Assembly: GCA_964650485.1 (NCBI GenBank)
Contig: CAZYTX010000022.1
Span: forward strand, 1-59,710
Origin: CAZYTX01 sp964650485
GTDB lineage: Bacteria; RBG-13-61-14; DATKZS01
Reading direction: 5' to 3'
DNA length: 59,710 nucleotides
Shown here piece by piece: positions 7,373-17,320 of the stretch. Made by a program: the position numbers and the translations under genes. The notes under the pieces were generated by a model. It was not told where the DNA came from and ran no database searches. It worked only from the letters and a program-made list of their open reading frames with translations. Numbering within the stretch: the first letter of the stretch is position 1; each line of letters opens with the position of its first letter.

Positions 7373-8958
7373 GAGCTGCTCCTTTCCATTACTATGTAGC
7401 TGTTGCCCATGGAGTCCCTCCAGCTTTTCAGTGTCACGTAACTCTCTTTAAACCAATCCTCGTCTTCGAGCTCATCCAGGTATAGAAAGGAGGCGTCAGT
7501 CGCGATGTAGTCCGGCTTGAGCCGGGTAATGATCTCCCTGCTCCAGCGGGAAGAGCCCCTTCTCATGCGCCACCAGCCGGCGTCCGGCTCCTCTTCCCTG
7601 ATCCTCTCCCAGTCACGCTTCCTGATCTCGTAGACCCGCCTCGAGTTGATGCCGGCGCTGTCAATGATTTGATACCCCTTGAGCTCATAACCCATGACGC
7701 CCACCTCGCCCACGTACACCTTGACCTCTGAAGGGTCCAATGATCTTTGCCTGCACCGCTGCTTGATGAACCCGGCCATCTGCTTCAAGACCATCTCCTT
7801 TTCCACCAATAAAGCGCGGCTCTTGCCGTGCAAGATAAAAGGGCTTGCTATCACGAACTGGAGCGAGATAAAAATAATGATAACAGCAGCCAGCCCGGCG
7901 CGAAACACCGGGGCGGCCATCCTGGAAAAACCGGAGCTCGAGGCCTTGTGTGCATAAGCCATGAAAAAGCCGTAGCTGGCCACCAGAAAGAATGCCGGCA
8001 CCAGCGGGACCTGGTACCAGAACCTGGGCGAGATCCCGGTAATAGACATGCTGACGATGAAGACCACCGGGAAGAGCACCAGCACAAGACCTTTGCTCCA
8101 CTGCCTCGCAATGCCGGCTGCTCCCGCGATCCAAAGCATGAAGATGATTGACATGCACGCCTTGACCGGGGGCAGCAGGGCTGACCTCGCCCACTGGGAA
8201 CTGCCCTGCTTGGCAAAAGATATAAACCAGGTTATGTACTGGGCGCCTACAAGGTACCATGGCATCCCGTACAGCAGGCGCTTTGTGTGGAAGGACTGCG
8301 GCAGGGGCCTTCCAAAAGTGACAAGAGAGTATATCAGCCAGGGTGTGAACACCAGGGCGCCGGCCGCTGCGAACCGGACAAGGCCCCGGCGGTCATATAA
8401 TAACAGCAGAACAAAGACCACCAGGGGGAGCGCAGCAGCGTCGGGCCTGGTCAGCACCAGCAGGGCCGAGGCCGCCCCGCTCGCACCCGGCCGCTCCTTG
8501 AGATAAAGCATGATAGAGGCCAGGGCCAGGGCTGCGGCCATGGTGGTTTCCATGCCGGAAAGGGAGTTGCGCCACCACGCGGGAAAAAGACTAAGCAGCA
8601 GAGCAGCCAGGAAACCGGCTGCCGGCCGGGGCGAGCAAAAACCGATGCGCCAGACAAGCAAAGGGGCAAGGGCGCCGGATATAACGCCTATAAGAGCTGC
8701 GGATGTGGGTATGGGAACACCTAAAATACCCGTCCCTGCCAGCAGCAGGCAGTACAGAGGGGAGGTGGTGCCAAGGAGCGGCTGGGTGTTGTAGACGAAC
8801 CCCCTGCCGGAGGCCAGGTTTTCGGCGTACCTCATGGTGATGTAGGCGTCGTCAATGAACAGCGGCCCTATGTACAAACCCATGAACAGGGGCACGCCCG
8901 CAAGCAGCACCGCCCACCCGGGGTGGGCCAGCCTCGTCTCAAGCCGGGTCTCAGCCAT
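7369..8958 (-). CDS. GT-C family membrane glycosyltransferase
   Basis: About 530 residues with roughly ten membrane segments. The first extracytoplasmic loop carries FIDDAYITMRYAENL followed by SGRGFVYN, the acidic DD motif and conserved context of lipid-linked-sugar GT-C enzymes such as mycobacterial arabinofuranosyltransferase-like and related proteins. The C-terminal 130 residues are soluble. The ATG at 8958 is preferred because GGAGAG lies 5 bases upstream; a GTG at 8976 is the alternative. It probably transfers a sugar from a polyprenyl phosphate to a surface polymer or lipid on the outer face of the inner membrane. Confidence 0.8.
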   Translation of the reverse strand: MAETRLETRLAHPGWAVLLAGVPLFMGLYIGPLFIDDAYITMRYAENLASGRGFVYNTQPLLGTTSPLYCLLLAGTGILGVPIPTSAALIGVISGALAPLLVWRIGFCSPRPAAGFLAALLLSLFPAWWRNSLSGMETTMAAALALASIMLYLKERPGASGAASALLVLTRPDAAALPLVVFVLLLLYDRRGLVRFAAAGALVFTPWLIYSLVTFGRPLPQSFHTKRLLYGMPWYLVGAQYITWFISFAKQGSSQWARSALLPPVKACMSIIFMLWIAGAAGIARQWSKGLVLVLFPVVFIVSMSITGISPRFWYQVPLVPAFFLVASYGFFMAYAHKASSSGFSRMAAPVFRAGLAAVIIIFISLQFVIASPFILHGKSRALLVEKEMVLKQMAGFIKQRCRQRSLDPSEVKVYVGEVGVMGYELKGYQIIDSAGINSRRVYEIRKRDWERIREEEPDAGWWRMRRGSSRWSREIITRLKPDYIATDASFLYLDELEDEDWFKESYVTLKSWRDSMGNSYIVMERSSS

Positions 8959-9030
8959 TTGTCTCTCCACCGTCACCGCTATAATATCACGTCATCCCCG
9001 GCCCGGAAAGCTCTTATTACTCGAAAGTAT

Positions 9031-9453
9031 TTATCGCACACCCTGCCTGGTGAGCCTCTTTGCGGGCAGCCCCGGAAGCAGCAGTGCCAGGGCCGCGCCC
9101 GCGGACCCGCCGGCAAGGTCAGCAACCGCGTCCCACCACTGGAATGCTCTCCACGGCAGCGCCGCCTGCACAAGCTCGATGGCAAAGCCGCAGGCAAAGG
9201 CCGCGGCCGCTGCCCTGGCCCAGGAAAGCAGTCTGTTGTCCGCGGGGAAGCTCCACAAGAAGAGCGCGGAAAGTGGCATGTAAAAGAGTGCGTGCAGCAC
9301 GGTGTCTGTAAGCCCGAATTTTGCCGCGACCGGCGATGAGATGGGAACCACGGAGAGTGCCAGCGTGAGGAGGGCCCATGCAAAGAGTGATTTTACAGCC
9401 CTGCTTCGCGCCTCGCGGGCGTTTGCGCTTTCGTTTTCATGCCCGGTGTTCAC
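9031..9453 (-). CDS. VanZ-like membrane protein
   Basis: About 140 residues with four hydrophobic segments, containing the VanZ-family pattern DTVLHALFYMPLSALFLW followed by CGFAIELVQAALPWR and WDAVADLAGGSAGA. Family members are small integral membrane proteins; VanZ itself gives low teicoplanin resistance, but most homologues have no known role. The GTG at 9453 overlaps the stop of the preceding gene (GTGA), a typical translationally coupled start. An ATG at 9507 would need a 58-base overlap and adds a non-conserved tail. Confidence 0.8.
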   Translation of the reverse strand: MNTGHENESANAREARSRAVKSLFAWALLTLALSVVPISSPVAAKFGLTDTVLHALFYMPLSALFLWSFPADNRLLSWARAAAAAFACGFAIELVQAALPWRAFQWWDAVADLAGGSAGAALALLLPGLPAKRLTRQGVR

Positions 9454-9950
9454 ATCTTGTACTTGCCGAAATCCTCGGGGTTTAGCTGCTCCAGTATCTC
9501 GGTCCACTTGTCCTTGTTCTCCTCGGTAAAGGCCAGGTCCTTGGATGTCTCCACCTGCTGCTTGGACTGCTCCACCACAGCGTCGGCCACGAAGATGGGA
9601 GACTGGGTGCGGAGCGCTAGTGCAATGGCGTCCGAGGGCCTGGAGTCAATGGACATCACTTCCCCGTCACGGTTCAAGTGAATGAGCGCGTAATAGGTGT
9701 TTTCCTTGAGTTCGGTGACCTCGATCTTTATGACCTCGACCTTGAGCTGGGAAAGCACGTTCTTTAGAAGATCGTGAGTAAGCGGCCTCTGGATCTTGAT
9801 CTTCTCCAGCTCCATGGCTATGGCGCTCGCCTCCACCAGCCCGATCCAGATGGGCACGGTGACCTTGTCCTCCATGTCCCGCAACACCACTATGGGCACG
9901 TTGGAATACGGGTCCAGCACGATTCCCGCGACTTTCATCTCCACAAACAT
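9450..9950 (-). CDS. bifunctional nuclease family protein (BFN/DUF151)
   Basis: 166 residues. The core is the DUF151/BFN domain: VAGIVLDPYSNVPIVVLRD, VPIWIGLVEASAIA, RPLTHDLL and SIDSRPSDAIALALR are all hallmarks. Plant members have RNase and DNase activity; the bacterial role is not established. AGGAGG stands 4 bases before the ATG. The start overlaps the miaB end by 16 bases. The pairing with a tRNA-modifying enzyme fits an RNA-related housekeeping job but is only suggestive. Confidence 0.92.
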   Translation of the reverse strand: MFVEMKVAGIVLDPYSNVPIVVLRDMEDKVTVPIWIGLVEASAIAMELEKIKIQRPLTHDLLKNVLSQLKVEVIKIEVTELKENTYYALIHLNRDGEVMSIDSRPSDAIALALRTQSPIFVADAVVEQSKQQVETSKDLAFTEENKDKWTEILEQLNPEDFGKYKM

Positions 9951-11296
9951 TGTTCCTCCTCTGCGGTGATATTCATAACCGGCAAGGTCTTGACCTCGCC
10001 CTCAAGAGAATGCTTGAGCGCCCGGGTGATCAGCACCTGTACGACATCGCCCGGCGCCTCCCCTCCATCAGGGAAATGCACCAGCCGGTTGGCCCGGGAC
10101 CTGCCGGTGAGTTTTGCCGGGTCGGTCTTGCTGGGCCCTTCCACCAACACCTCTTGCACTCTTCCCACCTGCCGCTCGTTTTTATGTTCGGTGATCTTCC
10201 TCTGAAGCTCTTGAAGCCTGTAGAGCCTCTCGTACTTCTCCTGTTCAGGCACCTGGTCGGTGAACCTTGTCGCCGCGGTGCCGGGTCTCTCCGAGTACCT
10301 GAAGGAGAAGGTCTCGTCAAAGTTGACCTCGTTCATGAGGGACAGGGTCTCTTCGAAGTCGGCCTCGGTCTCGCCGGGAAACCCCACTATCAGGTCGGTG
10401 GTGATCCCCACGTCCGGCATGACCTCTCTCAGCCTCTCCACCAGGCCCAGGTAATATTCCCTGGTATAGCCGCGCCTCATGCGAGAGAGCACTCGATCGC
10501 TGCCGGCCTGCACTGGCAGGTGTATGTGCTCCATTACATCGGGGTGCGATGCCATTACATTTATTAGTTTATCACCCGTGTCCCTGGGATGCGATGTTGT
10601 GAACCTCACCCTTTTCACATCCGGCAGGTCCGCCACTTTTGCGAGCAGGTCGGGGAAATCCACGTCCCCTTCCCGGTAGGCGTTCGCGTTCTGGCCCAGC
10701 AAGGTGATCTCGGCCGCCCCCTCGCCTGCAAGCCTTGCCGCCTCTTCCAGCACCTCCTGCACCGGCCTGAATACAGCCGGCCCCCTCACCCGGGGCACGA
10801 TGCAGTACGAGCATGCGTTCGAGCAGCCCTGCATGATGGACACGAATACCGAGGGCCTTGTTGCCGGGTTAACCTCCGGCACCCTGAAAAGGCCCGGGTC
10901 GCCGGGATCGAGCCTCTCCACCGCGTTTATGCGCTCGCCGCTCCTGGCACGCTCCACTAACTCGGGCGCCCGGTGCACCATGTGGGTGCCCATTACCACG
11001 TCCAGGTGGGGGAACCGGTCAAGCAGCTCGCGGCCCATCTGCTGGGCTACGCACCCGGCCACGCATATTATTGTGCCGGGTCTCCTGTTCTTAATCTGCT
11101 TCCAGCGGCCCAAGAGGCCCATGACCTTCTGCTCGGGCTTTTCTCTCACCGAGCAGGTGTTCACCATGATCACGTCTGCAAGGGAAGGCCGGGGAGCGGG
11201 CTCATACCCGGCCTGGGCGAGCAGGCCCCGAATCCTCTCCGAGTCCTTGACGTTCATCTGGCAGCCGAAGGTGCGCATGTAAAATGTTCTTTTCAT
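9935..11296 (-). CDS. miaB: tRNA-2-methylthio-N6-dimethylallyladenosine synthase
   Basis: Radical-SAM methylthiotransferase that adds the 2-methylthio group to i6A37 of tRNAs reading UNN codons. 453 residues in the standard order: UPF0004 domain with its three cluster cysteines (TFGCQMN, NTCSVRE, VAGCVAQ), radical-SAM motif CSNACSYC, then a C-terminal TRAM domain ending LKHSLEGE. The stretches ALTYPE-specific to MiaB are NTCSVREKPEQKV and the RGYTREYYL region. It follows the YfhO-like gene by 10 bases and overlaps the nuclease-family gene. Confidence 0.95.
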   Translation of the reverse strand: MKRTFYMRTFGCQMNVKDSERIRGLLAQAGYEPAPRPSLADVIMVNTCSVREKPEQKVMGLLGRWKQIKNRRPGTIICVAGCVAQQMGRELLDRFPHLDVVMGTHMVHRAPELVERARSGERINAVERLDPGDPGLFRVPEVNPATRPSVFVSIMQGCSNACSYCIVPRVRGPAVFRPVQEVLEEAARLAGEGAAEITLLGQNANAYREGDVDFPDLLAKVADLPDVKRVRFTTSHPRDTGDKLINVMASHPDVMEHIHLPVQAGSDRVLSRMRRGYTREYYLGLVERLREVMPDVGITTDLIVGFPGETEADFEETLSLMNEVNFDETFSFRYSERPGTAATRFTDQVPEQEKYERLYRLQELQRKITEHKNERQVGRVQEVLVEGPSKTDPAKLTGRSRANRLVHFPDGGEAPGDVVQVLITRALKHSLEGEVKTLPVMNITAEEEQCLWR

Positions 11297-11306
11297 TAGC
11301 TGTTAA

Positions 11307-14174
11307 TCAATGCGTGGTTTCTTTGTAAGGGCTAAGGTAGTTGAATATAAGTAAGCTGTCAAGGCATTTGGTCCTGAGTACAAAAAGGAATAATGCAATG
11401 GAAAGGAGCGCAGCAAGCGCGCTCCAGAGTGCGAGCTTGAACGAGACGGGTTCGTATAAAAGCTCCGCTCTCCACTCCCCTGCCGGCACTCCCACGGCCA
11501 TGAAAGCCCCGTTCGCCAGGCGGATCCTTCTCTCCAGCTCTTCTTCGCCTTTCACGAACGCGCGCCATCCCGGGAAGTACTGGTCCGAGACCACCATGAA
11601 GCCGGCCCGGCCCTGCGAGCCCCGCATCACCACCCGGCCGGGGACCCGGGCCTCCATTTTCAATGCCGATTGCACGTCCTTCTCACGGACCTCCGGCAGC
11701 CCGCTTTCCGATGGGGCCTCTTTCAGGAGGGCCACCACCGTGAAAGCCTGGGGGCTTTGCCTCGCCATGCTCGAGAGCATCTCCATGTAACCCTTCTCTC
11801 CCGGCGGCGTTCCGAACCCCCTGACCAGCCAGGCCCGGGGAAAGGCCCGCTTGCTGGCGTAGATGTACGGGGGACCTTCGTTCCTGAAGAGATCCATGTC
11901 CGTTTCCATCGCGGGGTCATAGAGTCTCAGCATGGAAAGGGCCGCGGCATCCCTTACAAAGTCCCCCCGCGGGCCCGGCAGGAGCGCCACCTCCACTTCA
12001 ACGCTTTCCTCTTCACGGGCCGGGATCAGTATCTCCACGGAGCAGGGGTTCCACCCGAACTCTTCAGGGTTCCGCTTCGGATCGAGATACCTGGCAAATG
12101 AAAGCCCCCCCTCACGGTCCTGCTCGAGCCGGATCATGAAGAACACCCCGTCGCCTCGATACCCGGGCGCCAGCACCTGGTTGTCGGGAATGCCCGCCTC
12201 GAACCTTATGGCCGCACCCGCTCCAGGAAAGCCGCCCTCGGAAAAAAGGGCCTCTCCTTGGATCAGCACCGGCGCGTGGTCTATGAGGGAGAGCCTTGCA
12301 TCACCGCCCGCGGACACAGTCTCGGCGCTTAGCCACCTCTCCTTCCTTGGACTCTTGGTAAATGCGCTCCTCGCCCACCTCTGCACCAGCAGCCTCTCCT
12401 CCCAGCGGGTGCTGAGCATGTAGAGGGAGAGGTTTGCGAGCGGCAGCAGCGGGCTTTGCACATGGGATTTTTCCAGGGCGAATATCATGTTCCTGTCGTA
12501 GTGCTCTCTCACCGAGTCACCGTGGATATCGTTTACCTCGGCCATGTACTCCACGTATTTTTCCGGGTAGAGGGGGTCATAGTAGCGCAGGTCATCGTAG
12601 CCCGTGGGCAGGAGCCTGTTTGGAAAGACCTGTTTCAGGTCAGTGTCCGCGTACACCCTTTTGTTGCCGGTGGCCCCGGTGATGTTCTCTTTAAGCCGTT
12701 CCATTTTCTCTTCGAGGTCGTCGTGGTAGTCGGGGGTATTGCCCTGCATGTCGTACACCAGTCCCAGCAGGCAGAGGACGAAAATCCCCGGTGCAGCCGA
12801 GCGGGGGGTTATGATGCGCTTTGACGCCAGCACCCCCAGAGCCGCCAGCATAACCACCAGGGAGACCGCGGCCGCGATGGTGCCGGGCTGCAGCAGGCCG
12901 AGCGCATACAGGGGCTTGAACCAGTGTCGCGGGGGCATGCCCGCGAACACGTTAACGCCCATCCAGGCGAGGACCAGCGCACATACGATAAACAAAGGCT
13001 TGTATCTTCTTTCAAGAAGAATGCGCTCCAGTCCGGCAGCGGCCATGACAGAGACCGAAAGAGCGATCACCGGTGAGGCGTACTTGTGGTTGTAGGTCAG
13101 ACTGAAGGGGTGGAGGCGCCCGATGAAAGAGAAAGGCGGCACCCCGTAGACCAGGCCCAGGAGAACCAGCGTGGAAGCAGCGAAGAAAAGATTCTCCCGA
13201 TTGCCCTTGCGGACTGCGGTGATGGCCGACAGCCCGAGTGCAAAAGGCACAACCCCCAGGTAGGGCGAGAGGAAAGGGACCGCGGGCGAGACCCTGTTCT
13301 CTCCGAAGAACCACGGCAGAACGAGAGATATGGACAGCCGGGGGTCCAGGTGGAGCAGGCCGGAGGATGCGTTGTGATAGGTCCAGGCATGGTCCAGGTA
13401 TTCGATGAACACGAGCCACTGCGGCGCGGAAAGCAAGGCCCCCGTGCAAAGCGCGGCCAGGAGCGTGACCAGGCTTTGCAGGCGAAGCCCGGAGACGTAC
13501 AGGAAGTAGAGGGACGAGAAGATTATCGCGTACATGGAAGCCTCGGGAAAGCCTCCAAAGACCAGCAGGGCGAAGCCCGCGCCCGAGGCGACGGTCCAGG
13601 ATATGACGGGCCTTTTGGCCAGCCTGTGTACGAGCAAGAGCTGCAAGGGCAGAAGGACCTCCACGTTCAAGTGGGACATGTAAACAAAGCGGGTAAAGTA
13701 GCCGCAAAGCATGAATGCTACGCCCGCGGTCATGGCAGGCCAGAATCTCGCACGCAGCGCGCCTCTTGCGAAAAGCCAGGCGAACATGCCGGCGAGCCAC
13801 AGCCGCATAAGCAGCAGAGGGTCTATAACCCTCCAGAATCCAAAGGCCCACTTGAGCCAGTTCAGGGGATAGAACACCGCGCTCTGCATGTTTGCCAGGT
13901 GGGGAACACCGAAGGCGTTGTGAGGGTTCCACAGCGGGATTCTGCCTGATAGTAGCTCGGAGCGGGTGAACTGGTCCCAGCAGAAGAACCCGTACAGGTT
14001 GGTCACGTCCTGGATCACGCCACTGTAGATAACGTGACCGGCGAGCTTTGCCGGGCCGTAGGCCAGGCCGAGACAGAGCAGAAAAAGGAGCGCCGCGGCC
14101 GGGTGCTCGAAGCGCCCGGGCCAGGGTTCCTGTTCCTTGGATGAGCTCAATCTGCTTTCCTTTTCATCTGCCAT
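11307..14174 (-). CDS. YfhO-like giant membrane protein (second of two)
   Basis: 955 residues from the ATG at 14174. About 12 N-terminal membrane segments (roughly residues 25-500) are followed by a large extracytoplasmic domain of about 400 residues and a final helix near the C-terminus. Family hallmarks are SGRIPLWNPHNAFGVPHLAN in the first loop and the terminal pattern of a receptor-like beta domain with GWRAFVKG. YfhO members act in surface glycosylation in Firmicutes; the role in Gram-negatives is open. It overlaps the preceding paralogue by 28 bases. A more upstream start (14294) would need a 148-base overlap. Confidence 0.85.
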   Translation of the reverse strand: MADEKESRLSSSKEQEPWPGRFEHPAAALLFLLCLGLAYGPAKLAGHVIYSGVIQDVTNLYGFFCWDQFTRSELLSGRIPLWNPHNAFGVPHLANMQSAVFYPLNWLKWAFGFWRVIDPLLLMRLWLAGMFAWLFARGALRARFWPAMTAGVAFMLCGYFTRFVYMSHLNVEVLLPLQLLLVHRLAKRPVISWTVASGAGFALLVFGGFPEASMYAIIFSSLYFLYVSGLRLQSLVTLLAALCTGALLSAPQWLVFIEYLDHAWTYHNASSGLLHLDPRLSISLVLPWFFGENRVSPAVPFLSPYLGVVPFALGLSAITAVRKGNRENLFFAASTLVLLGLVYGVPPFSFIGRLHPFSLTYNHKYASPVIALSVSVMAAAGLERILLERRYKPLFIVCALVLAWMGVNVFAGMPPRHWFKPLYALGLLQPGTIAAAVSLVVMLAALGVLASKRIITPRSAAPGIFVLCLLGLVYDMQGNTPDYHDDLEEKMERLKENITGATGNKRVYADTDLKQVFPNRLLPTGYDDLRYYDPLYPEKYVEYMAEVNDIHGDSVREHYDRNMIFALEKSHVQSPLLPLANLSLYMLSTRWEERLLVQRWARSAFTKSPRKERWLSAETVSAGGDARLSLIDHAPVLIQGEALFSEGGFPGAGAAIRFEAGIPDNQVLAPGYRGDGVFFMIRLEQDREGGLSFARYLDPKRNPEEFGWNPCSVEILIPAREEESVEVEVALLPGPRGDFVRDAAALSMLRLYDPAMETDMDLFRNEGPPYIYASKRAFPRAWLVRGFGTPPGEKGYMEMLSSMARQSPQAFTVVALLKEAPSESGLPEVREKDVQSALKMEARVPGRVVMRGSQGRAGFMVVSDQYFPGWRAFVKGEEELERRIRLANGAFMAVGVPAGEWRAELLYEPVSFKLALWSALAALLSIALFLFVLRTKCLDSLLIFNYLSPYKETTH

Positions 14175-16714
14175 ATGAGCATTGCGAAAAATAGCAGCAA
14201 AGAGGCGAGAGCTGCAAACAGGCCGATGCGGAAGTCCAGCGGCTCGAAAGTAAACAAGGCGCTTTTTGCTCCTTCCTGCACACGCACCCGCCACGAGACC
14301 TTGTCCCCGGGTATATGAATGGCGCCGGGTTTCCCGTCAATCTCGACCTTCCAGCCCGGATACCAGGCCTCGTGGACCACCATGGTGCTGCCCGCGGCAT
14401 GGGCAAGGTCTATCAGGACCCGGTCACCGGCCTTGCGATCAACGCGCAGGGCCTTTGCACTGCCCTCGGGGTGTGCCCATGGCAGGCCGGGCGTTTTGAA
14501 GACGTAAGGATGGCTCCGTTCCGGCTGGGGAGGCGGCTCGCATCCGTCCGGGCGCCATGACAGGGCGGCGAACCCGGCCCAGTCGCTGTGGCGGAGGTTT
14601 CTTGGACCGGGAAGGGTGGAGAGTTCGACAACTTCATCAGGGCTCATTTCCAATAACACTGGAGCTGCGGCCGGTGTCATGCGGCGCTTGCTGCCAGGTG
14701 CGAAGAAACACGAGTAGGCGAGCCCGGTCTTTTGGCCGTCCCTGATACTGGCCTGAAAAAGCGCCCCGTCGCTTGAAGACGCCCTGCGCTTGATCGCGGG
14801 AATGAAGTGAAGCCGGCCTTTCCTGGAAGATCCCGTAGACATCTTGGTAAATGGAGGCAGGGACACCCTGGCCGGGGGGTGCAGGAAGAGGCCGGGATAC
14901 CTGGCCGGGCCGGCAGAACCGGATCCTTCCCCCCGGGGCAACATGAAAAAGTCAGCCTTTGGAGACGACTGCCCGTACACCCCGCTTCCCTTTATTACCG
15001 CTTGTTCGACCACTCCCCTCGGCATCCACATGGAGTCTGACACCAGCCGGGTCAGGGCGAGCTTCCCTGCTTCGCGGCCCGACAATCTCTCCGGCGAGAC
15101 CCGCATGTAATAAGAGGGATAAAAGTATCCCAGGGCCTCCTCGGCGGAAAACCCGTTTATCCTGTTTATGAGGTCCACGTAGGGTCTGTAAAAGAGTGCG
15201 TCAGACGAGCGTATGTCTTTTATGCCGTGAAGCGACATCCTGTTTGGCGGCCAGTACCCGTATATCCCCTGCACCCTGTTTTCCACGCCCTCATTTTTGA
15301 GCAGCGCCTTGAGGTTTTGGATTTCTTCTTTGCCGGGCCTCTCCAGTGTAACAAAGGGGCGCACCAGGTTGCTCTGAAAGATAAGGGAGACGAAAAAAGC
15401 GACCAGGGCAAGAAAGACCCATATCTTTTTTCGGGGGCGCTTGCTTTTAAGAAAGATTAGATCGAAACCCGCGCCGGCCAGCATTGCCAGGCACACGTGT
15501 ATCTCGGAGAAGAAGAACTTGAAGTTGGAGTTCAGGTTGAAGGGCGGGATAAGTGCGATGAGCCTGAACAGGGGCAGTCCCAGGGTGAGTCCCAGCAGCG
15601 CCGCGAGCAGGCCTGTGAAAAAGGCCCCCTGCCAGGGGAGCCTTCTCAGCCTGGTGATTGCAAGGATTGCCAGTCCGCACACCACCAGGCCGGCGCCGGG
15701 CAGGTTCCCGGGCGCCGAGGTCTCGGAATAGGGGAGCATGAGCATCTCGATCGGCCCCTTGGTCATGTGCTCCACCGGTATCTCCCTGGGCATGCCTGAG
15801 AACATGTGATGGATACCGGGCGCCACCAGGTTTACGATGGCCCGGGGGTCGAGGTGGAAGAAGCCGAACCCTGACCCGTGCATGGTCCAGCACCTGGAAA
15901 GGTAGTTGAGGAATGGCAGCATTGAGACCGAGCAGAGGAGCACGCCCAGTGACAGCGAGCTTGCGAGCAGAAGTGCAGGGCTCAAATAAAGGCGCTTGAA
16001 TCTGCCACGGCTCACTGCTTCCCCTGCGACCGGCCGGCCGTGATCCGCGAAAAGCGCGGACACCGAATATAAGAGGGCTATGAAAACCGTTATAAAAGCT
16101 GCTTCGGGATGACCGCCCAGGATAGCAAGGCATGTAAGCAGGGAGCTCCCTGCGAATACGGTCTTTGAGGGCTTGTGCGCAAGGGATGAGAAGCAAAGCA
16201 TGAGCAGCGGGAGCAGCACCTGCGAGTTAAGGTCAATGAGCTGCATGAACCACAGTCCGTACCCGCCGAAGGCATATGCAGAGCCGACAACAAGGGCCCC
16301 GGCAAAGGAGCAGAGCTTTTTGCGGGCGAAGAAAAACCATAACATGGCGGCCAGCCACAGCCTGAAAAAAAGGAGCGCGCCGTAGGCTGCTTCGCCACCA
16401 CCGGCTGCATACCAGGGCCAGTACAAGGGGAAGAACACCGCGGTCTGGATGTTGGCCAGGTGGGGCTCTCCCATGGCTGATAAGGGGTTCCACAGCGGGA
16501 AGTGAAGGCCGGACAGCTCTCGAAAGTTGTGTGATACCCAGGGGAACACCTGCAGGACTCCCGCAGGGTCCAGCAGGGGCTCGGTCGCGTAATCAGGAAG
16601 GGACTCCAGGGGGTGCACCAGCAGGCCAAGCCCGAAGAACAGGACCCCCGCGACAAGGAGCTGGGTTATCAGGCAAGATGCCCCGCGGGGGGCGTTATTT
16701 TTGGATGTCTTCAT
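14147..16714 (-). CDS. YfhO-like giant membrane protein (first of two)
   Basis: 855 residues from the ATG at 16714; a GTG at 16726 is also possible. It shares the layout of the following gene: a first loop with LHFPLWNPLSAMGEPHLAN, about a dozen helices, a soluble domain containing YPGWKVEIDGKPG, and a final helix. The matching PLWNP-x-GxPHLAN motifs and adjacent position show that the two arose by duplication and then diverged widely. The protein probably builds or transfers a lipid-linked sugar at the periplasmic face; no substrate can be named. Confidence 0.85.
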   Translation of the reverse strand: MKTSKNNAPRGASCLITQLLVAGVLFFGLGLLVHPLESLPDYATEPLLDPAGVLQVFPWVSHNFRELSGLHFPLWNPLSAMGEPHLANIQTAVFFPLYWPWYAAGGGEAAYGALLFFRLWLAAMLWFFFARKKLCSFAGALVVGSAYAFGGYGLWFMQLIDLNSQVLLPLLMLCFSSLAHKPSKTVFAGSSLLTCLAILGGHPEAAFITVFIALLYSVSALFADHGRPVAGEAVSRGRFKRLYLSPALLLASSLSLGVLLCSVSMLPFLNYLSRCWTMHGSGFGFFHLDPRAIVNLVAPGIHHMFSGMPREIPVEHMTKGPIEMLMLPYSETSAPGNLPGAGLVVCGLAILAITRLRRLPWQGAFFTGLLAALLGLTLGLPLFRLIALIPPFNLNSNFKFFFSEIHVCLAMLAGAGFDLIFLKSKRPRKKIWVFLALVAFFVSLIFQSNLVRPFVTLERPGKEEIQNLKALLKNEGVENRVQGIYGYWPPNRMSLHGIKDIRSSDALFYRPYVDLINRINGFSAEEALGYFYPSYYMRVSPERLSGREAGKLALTRLVSDSMWMPRGVVEQAVIKGSGVYGQSSPKADFFMLPRGEGSGSAGPARYPGLFLHPPARVSLPPFTKMSTGSSRKGRLHFIPAIKRRASSSDGALFQASIRDGQKTGLAYSCFFAPGSKRRMTPAAAPVLLEMSPDEVVELSTLPGPRNLRHSDWAGFAALSWRPDGCEPPPQPERSHPYVFKTPGLPWAHPEGSAKALRVDRKAGDRVLIDLAHAAGSTMVVHEAWYPGWKVEIDGKPGAIHIPGDKVSWRVRVQEGAKSALFTFEPLDFRIGLFAALASLLLFFAMLIWQMKRKAD

Positions 16715-16906
16715 GAAGGTATTCACTCTTTATTGATTCCATAATTGACATTCGGGTTTTCGCGCTTTAAATTTTTTTGTTGGCTCAACTCTTGCGGAAA
16801 AGGCTTTGAAAAGCGCTTCAAGAGGCCCCGCTTCAGAAAAAAGGCGCATAAATTCAATAAGTTATATCGGCCACAATCATTTTCTCCGTCCAGCGAGAGC
16901 CGGTTA

Positions 16907-16935
16907 TTGCAACGGAGCGCAATTTGCTGTATCTT
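16907..16935 (+). promoter_or_regulatory. sigma-70-type promoter
   Basis: TTGCAA at 16907-16912 and TATCTT at 16930-16935 are 17 bases apart, in an AT-rich divergent intergenic region. The start of transcription near 16942 leaves a short leader with TTGGAGG before the zinc-ribbon gene at 16979. Confidence 0.55.
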
Positions 16936-16978
16936 AACCACTGCAGTATCTAGTACAACAGATTGGAGGTATCCACTT

Positions 16979-17230
16979 ATGAAGCGCTGTCCCTTTTGTA
17001 ATGAGTATTTATCAGATGACGCTATCCAGTGCAAAAGCTGTCTTAAATACCTGGATGGAAAGGAGCGGGTTGACGAGCGGTGCGAGTGCGGGAACCTTGT
17101 AGCCAAGCTTACCGAGGACACGGTGGAGATCAAGTGCCGTCGTTGCAAGCGCATACGCGTAATACCCATGGACATGCTCAAGGAGAGGTACGCTTACCTT
17201 CTGGAGAGGAAGCACCAGCCCAGGGAGTAA
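16979..17230 (+). CDS. small double zinc-ribbon protein with Com-like C-terminal part
   Basis: 83 residues. An N-terminal zinc ribbon, CPFCNEYLSDDAIQCKSC, is followed by a second one, CECGNLVAKL ... CRRCKRIRVI, which resembles the Mu Com-like zinc finger. GGAGG stands 9 bases before the ATG; the frame is open upstream to 16745 but that part is AT-rich and unlike protein. Small zinc ribbons of this kind often bind RNA or regulate translation, but nothing here fixes a target. Single-gene transcript. Confidence 0.7.
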   Translation: MKRCPFCNEYLSDDAIQCKSCLKYLDGKERVDERCECGNLVAKLTEDTVEIKCRRCKRIRVIPMDMLKERYAYLLERKHQPRE

Positions 17231-17320
17231 GGCCGGTTTTTGAAGCAGCAGGAGGGGGGCGTTTTTTAATGCTTCCCTTTTTCTTTTTCACAAGGGTATG
17301 ATGTCTTCAGCAGGGCCGGG

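Noticed and set aside
16745..16978. N-terminal extension of the zinc-ribbon protein
   Set aside because: AT-rich, basic sequence that contains the promoter; a good ribosome binding site precedes the ATG at 16979.
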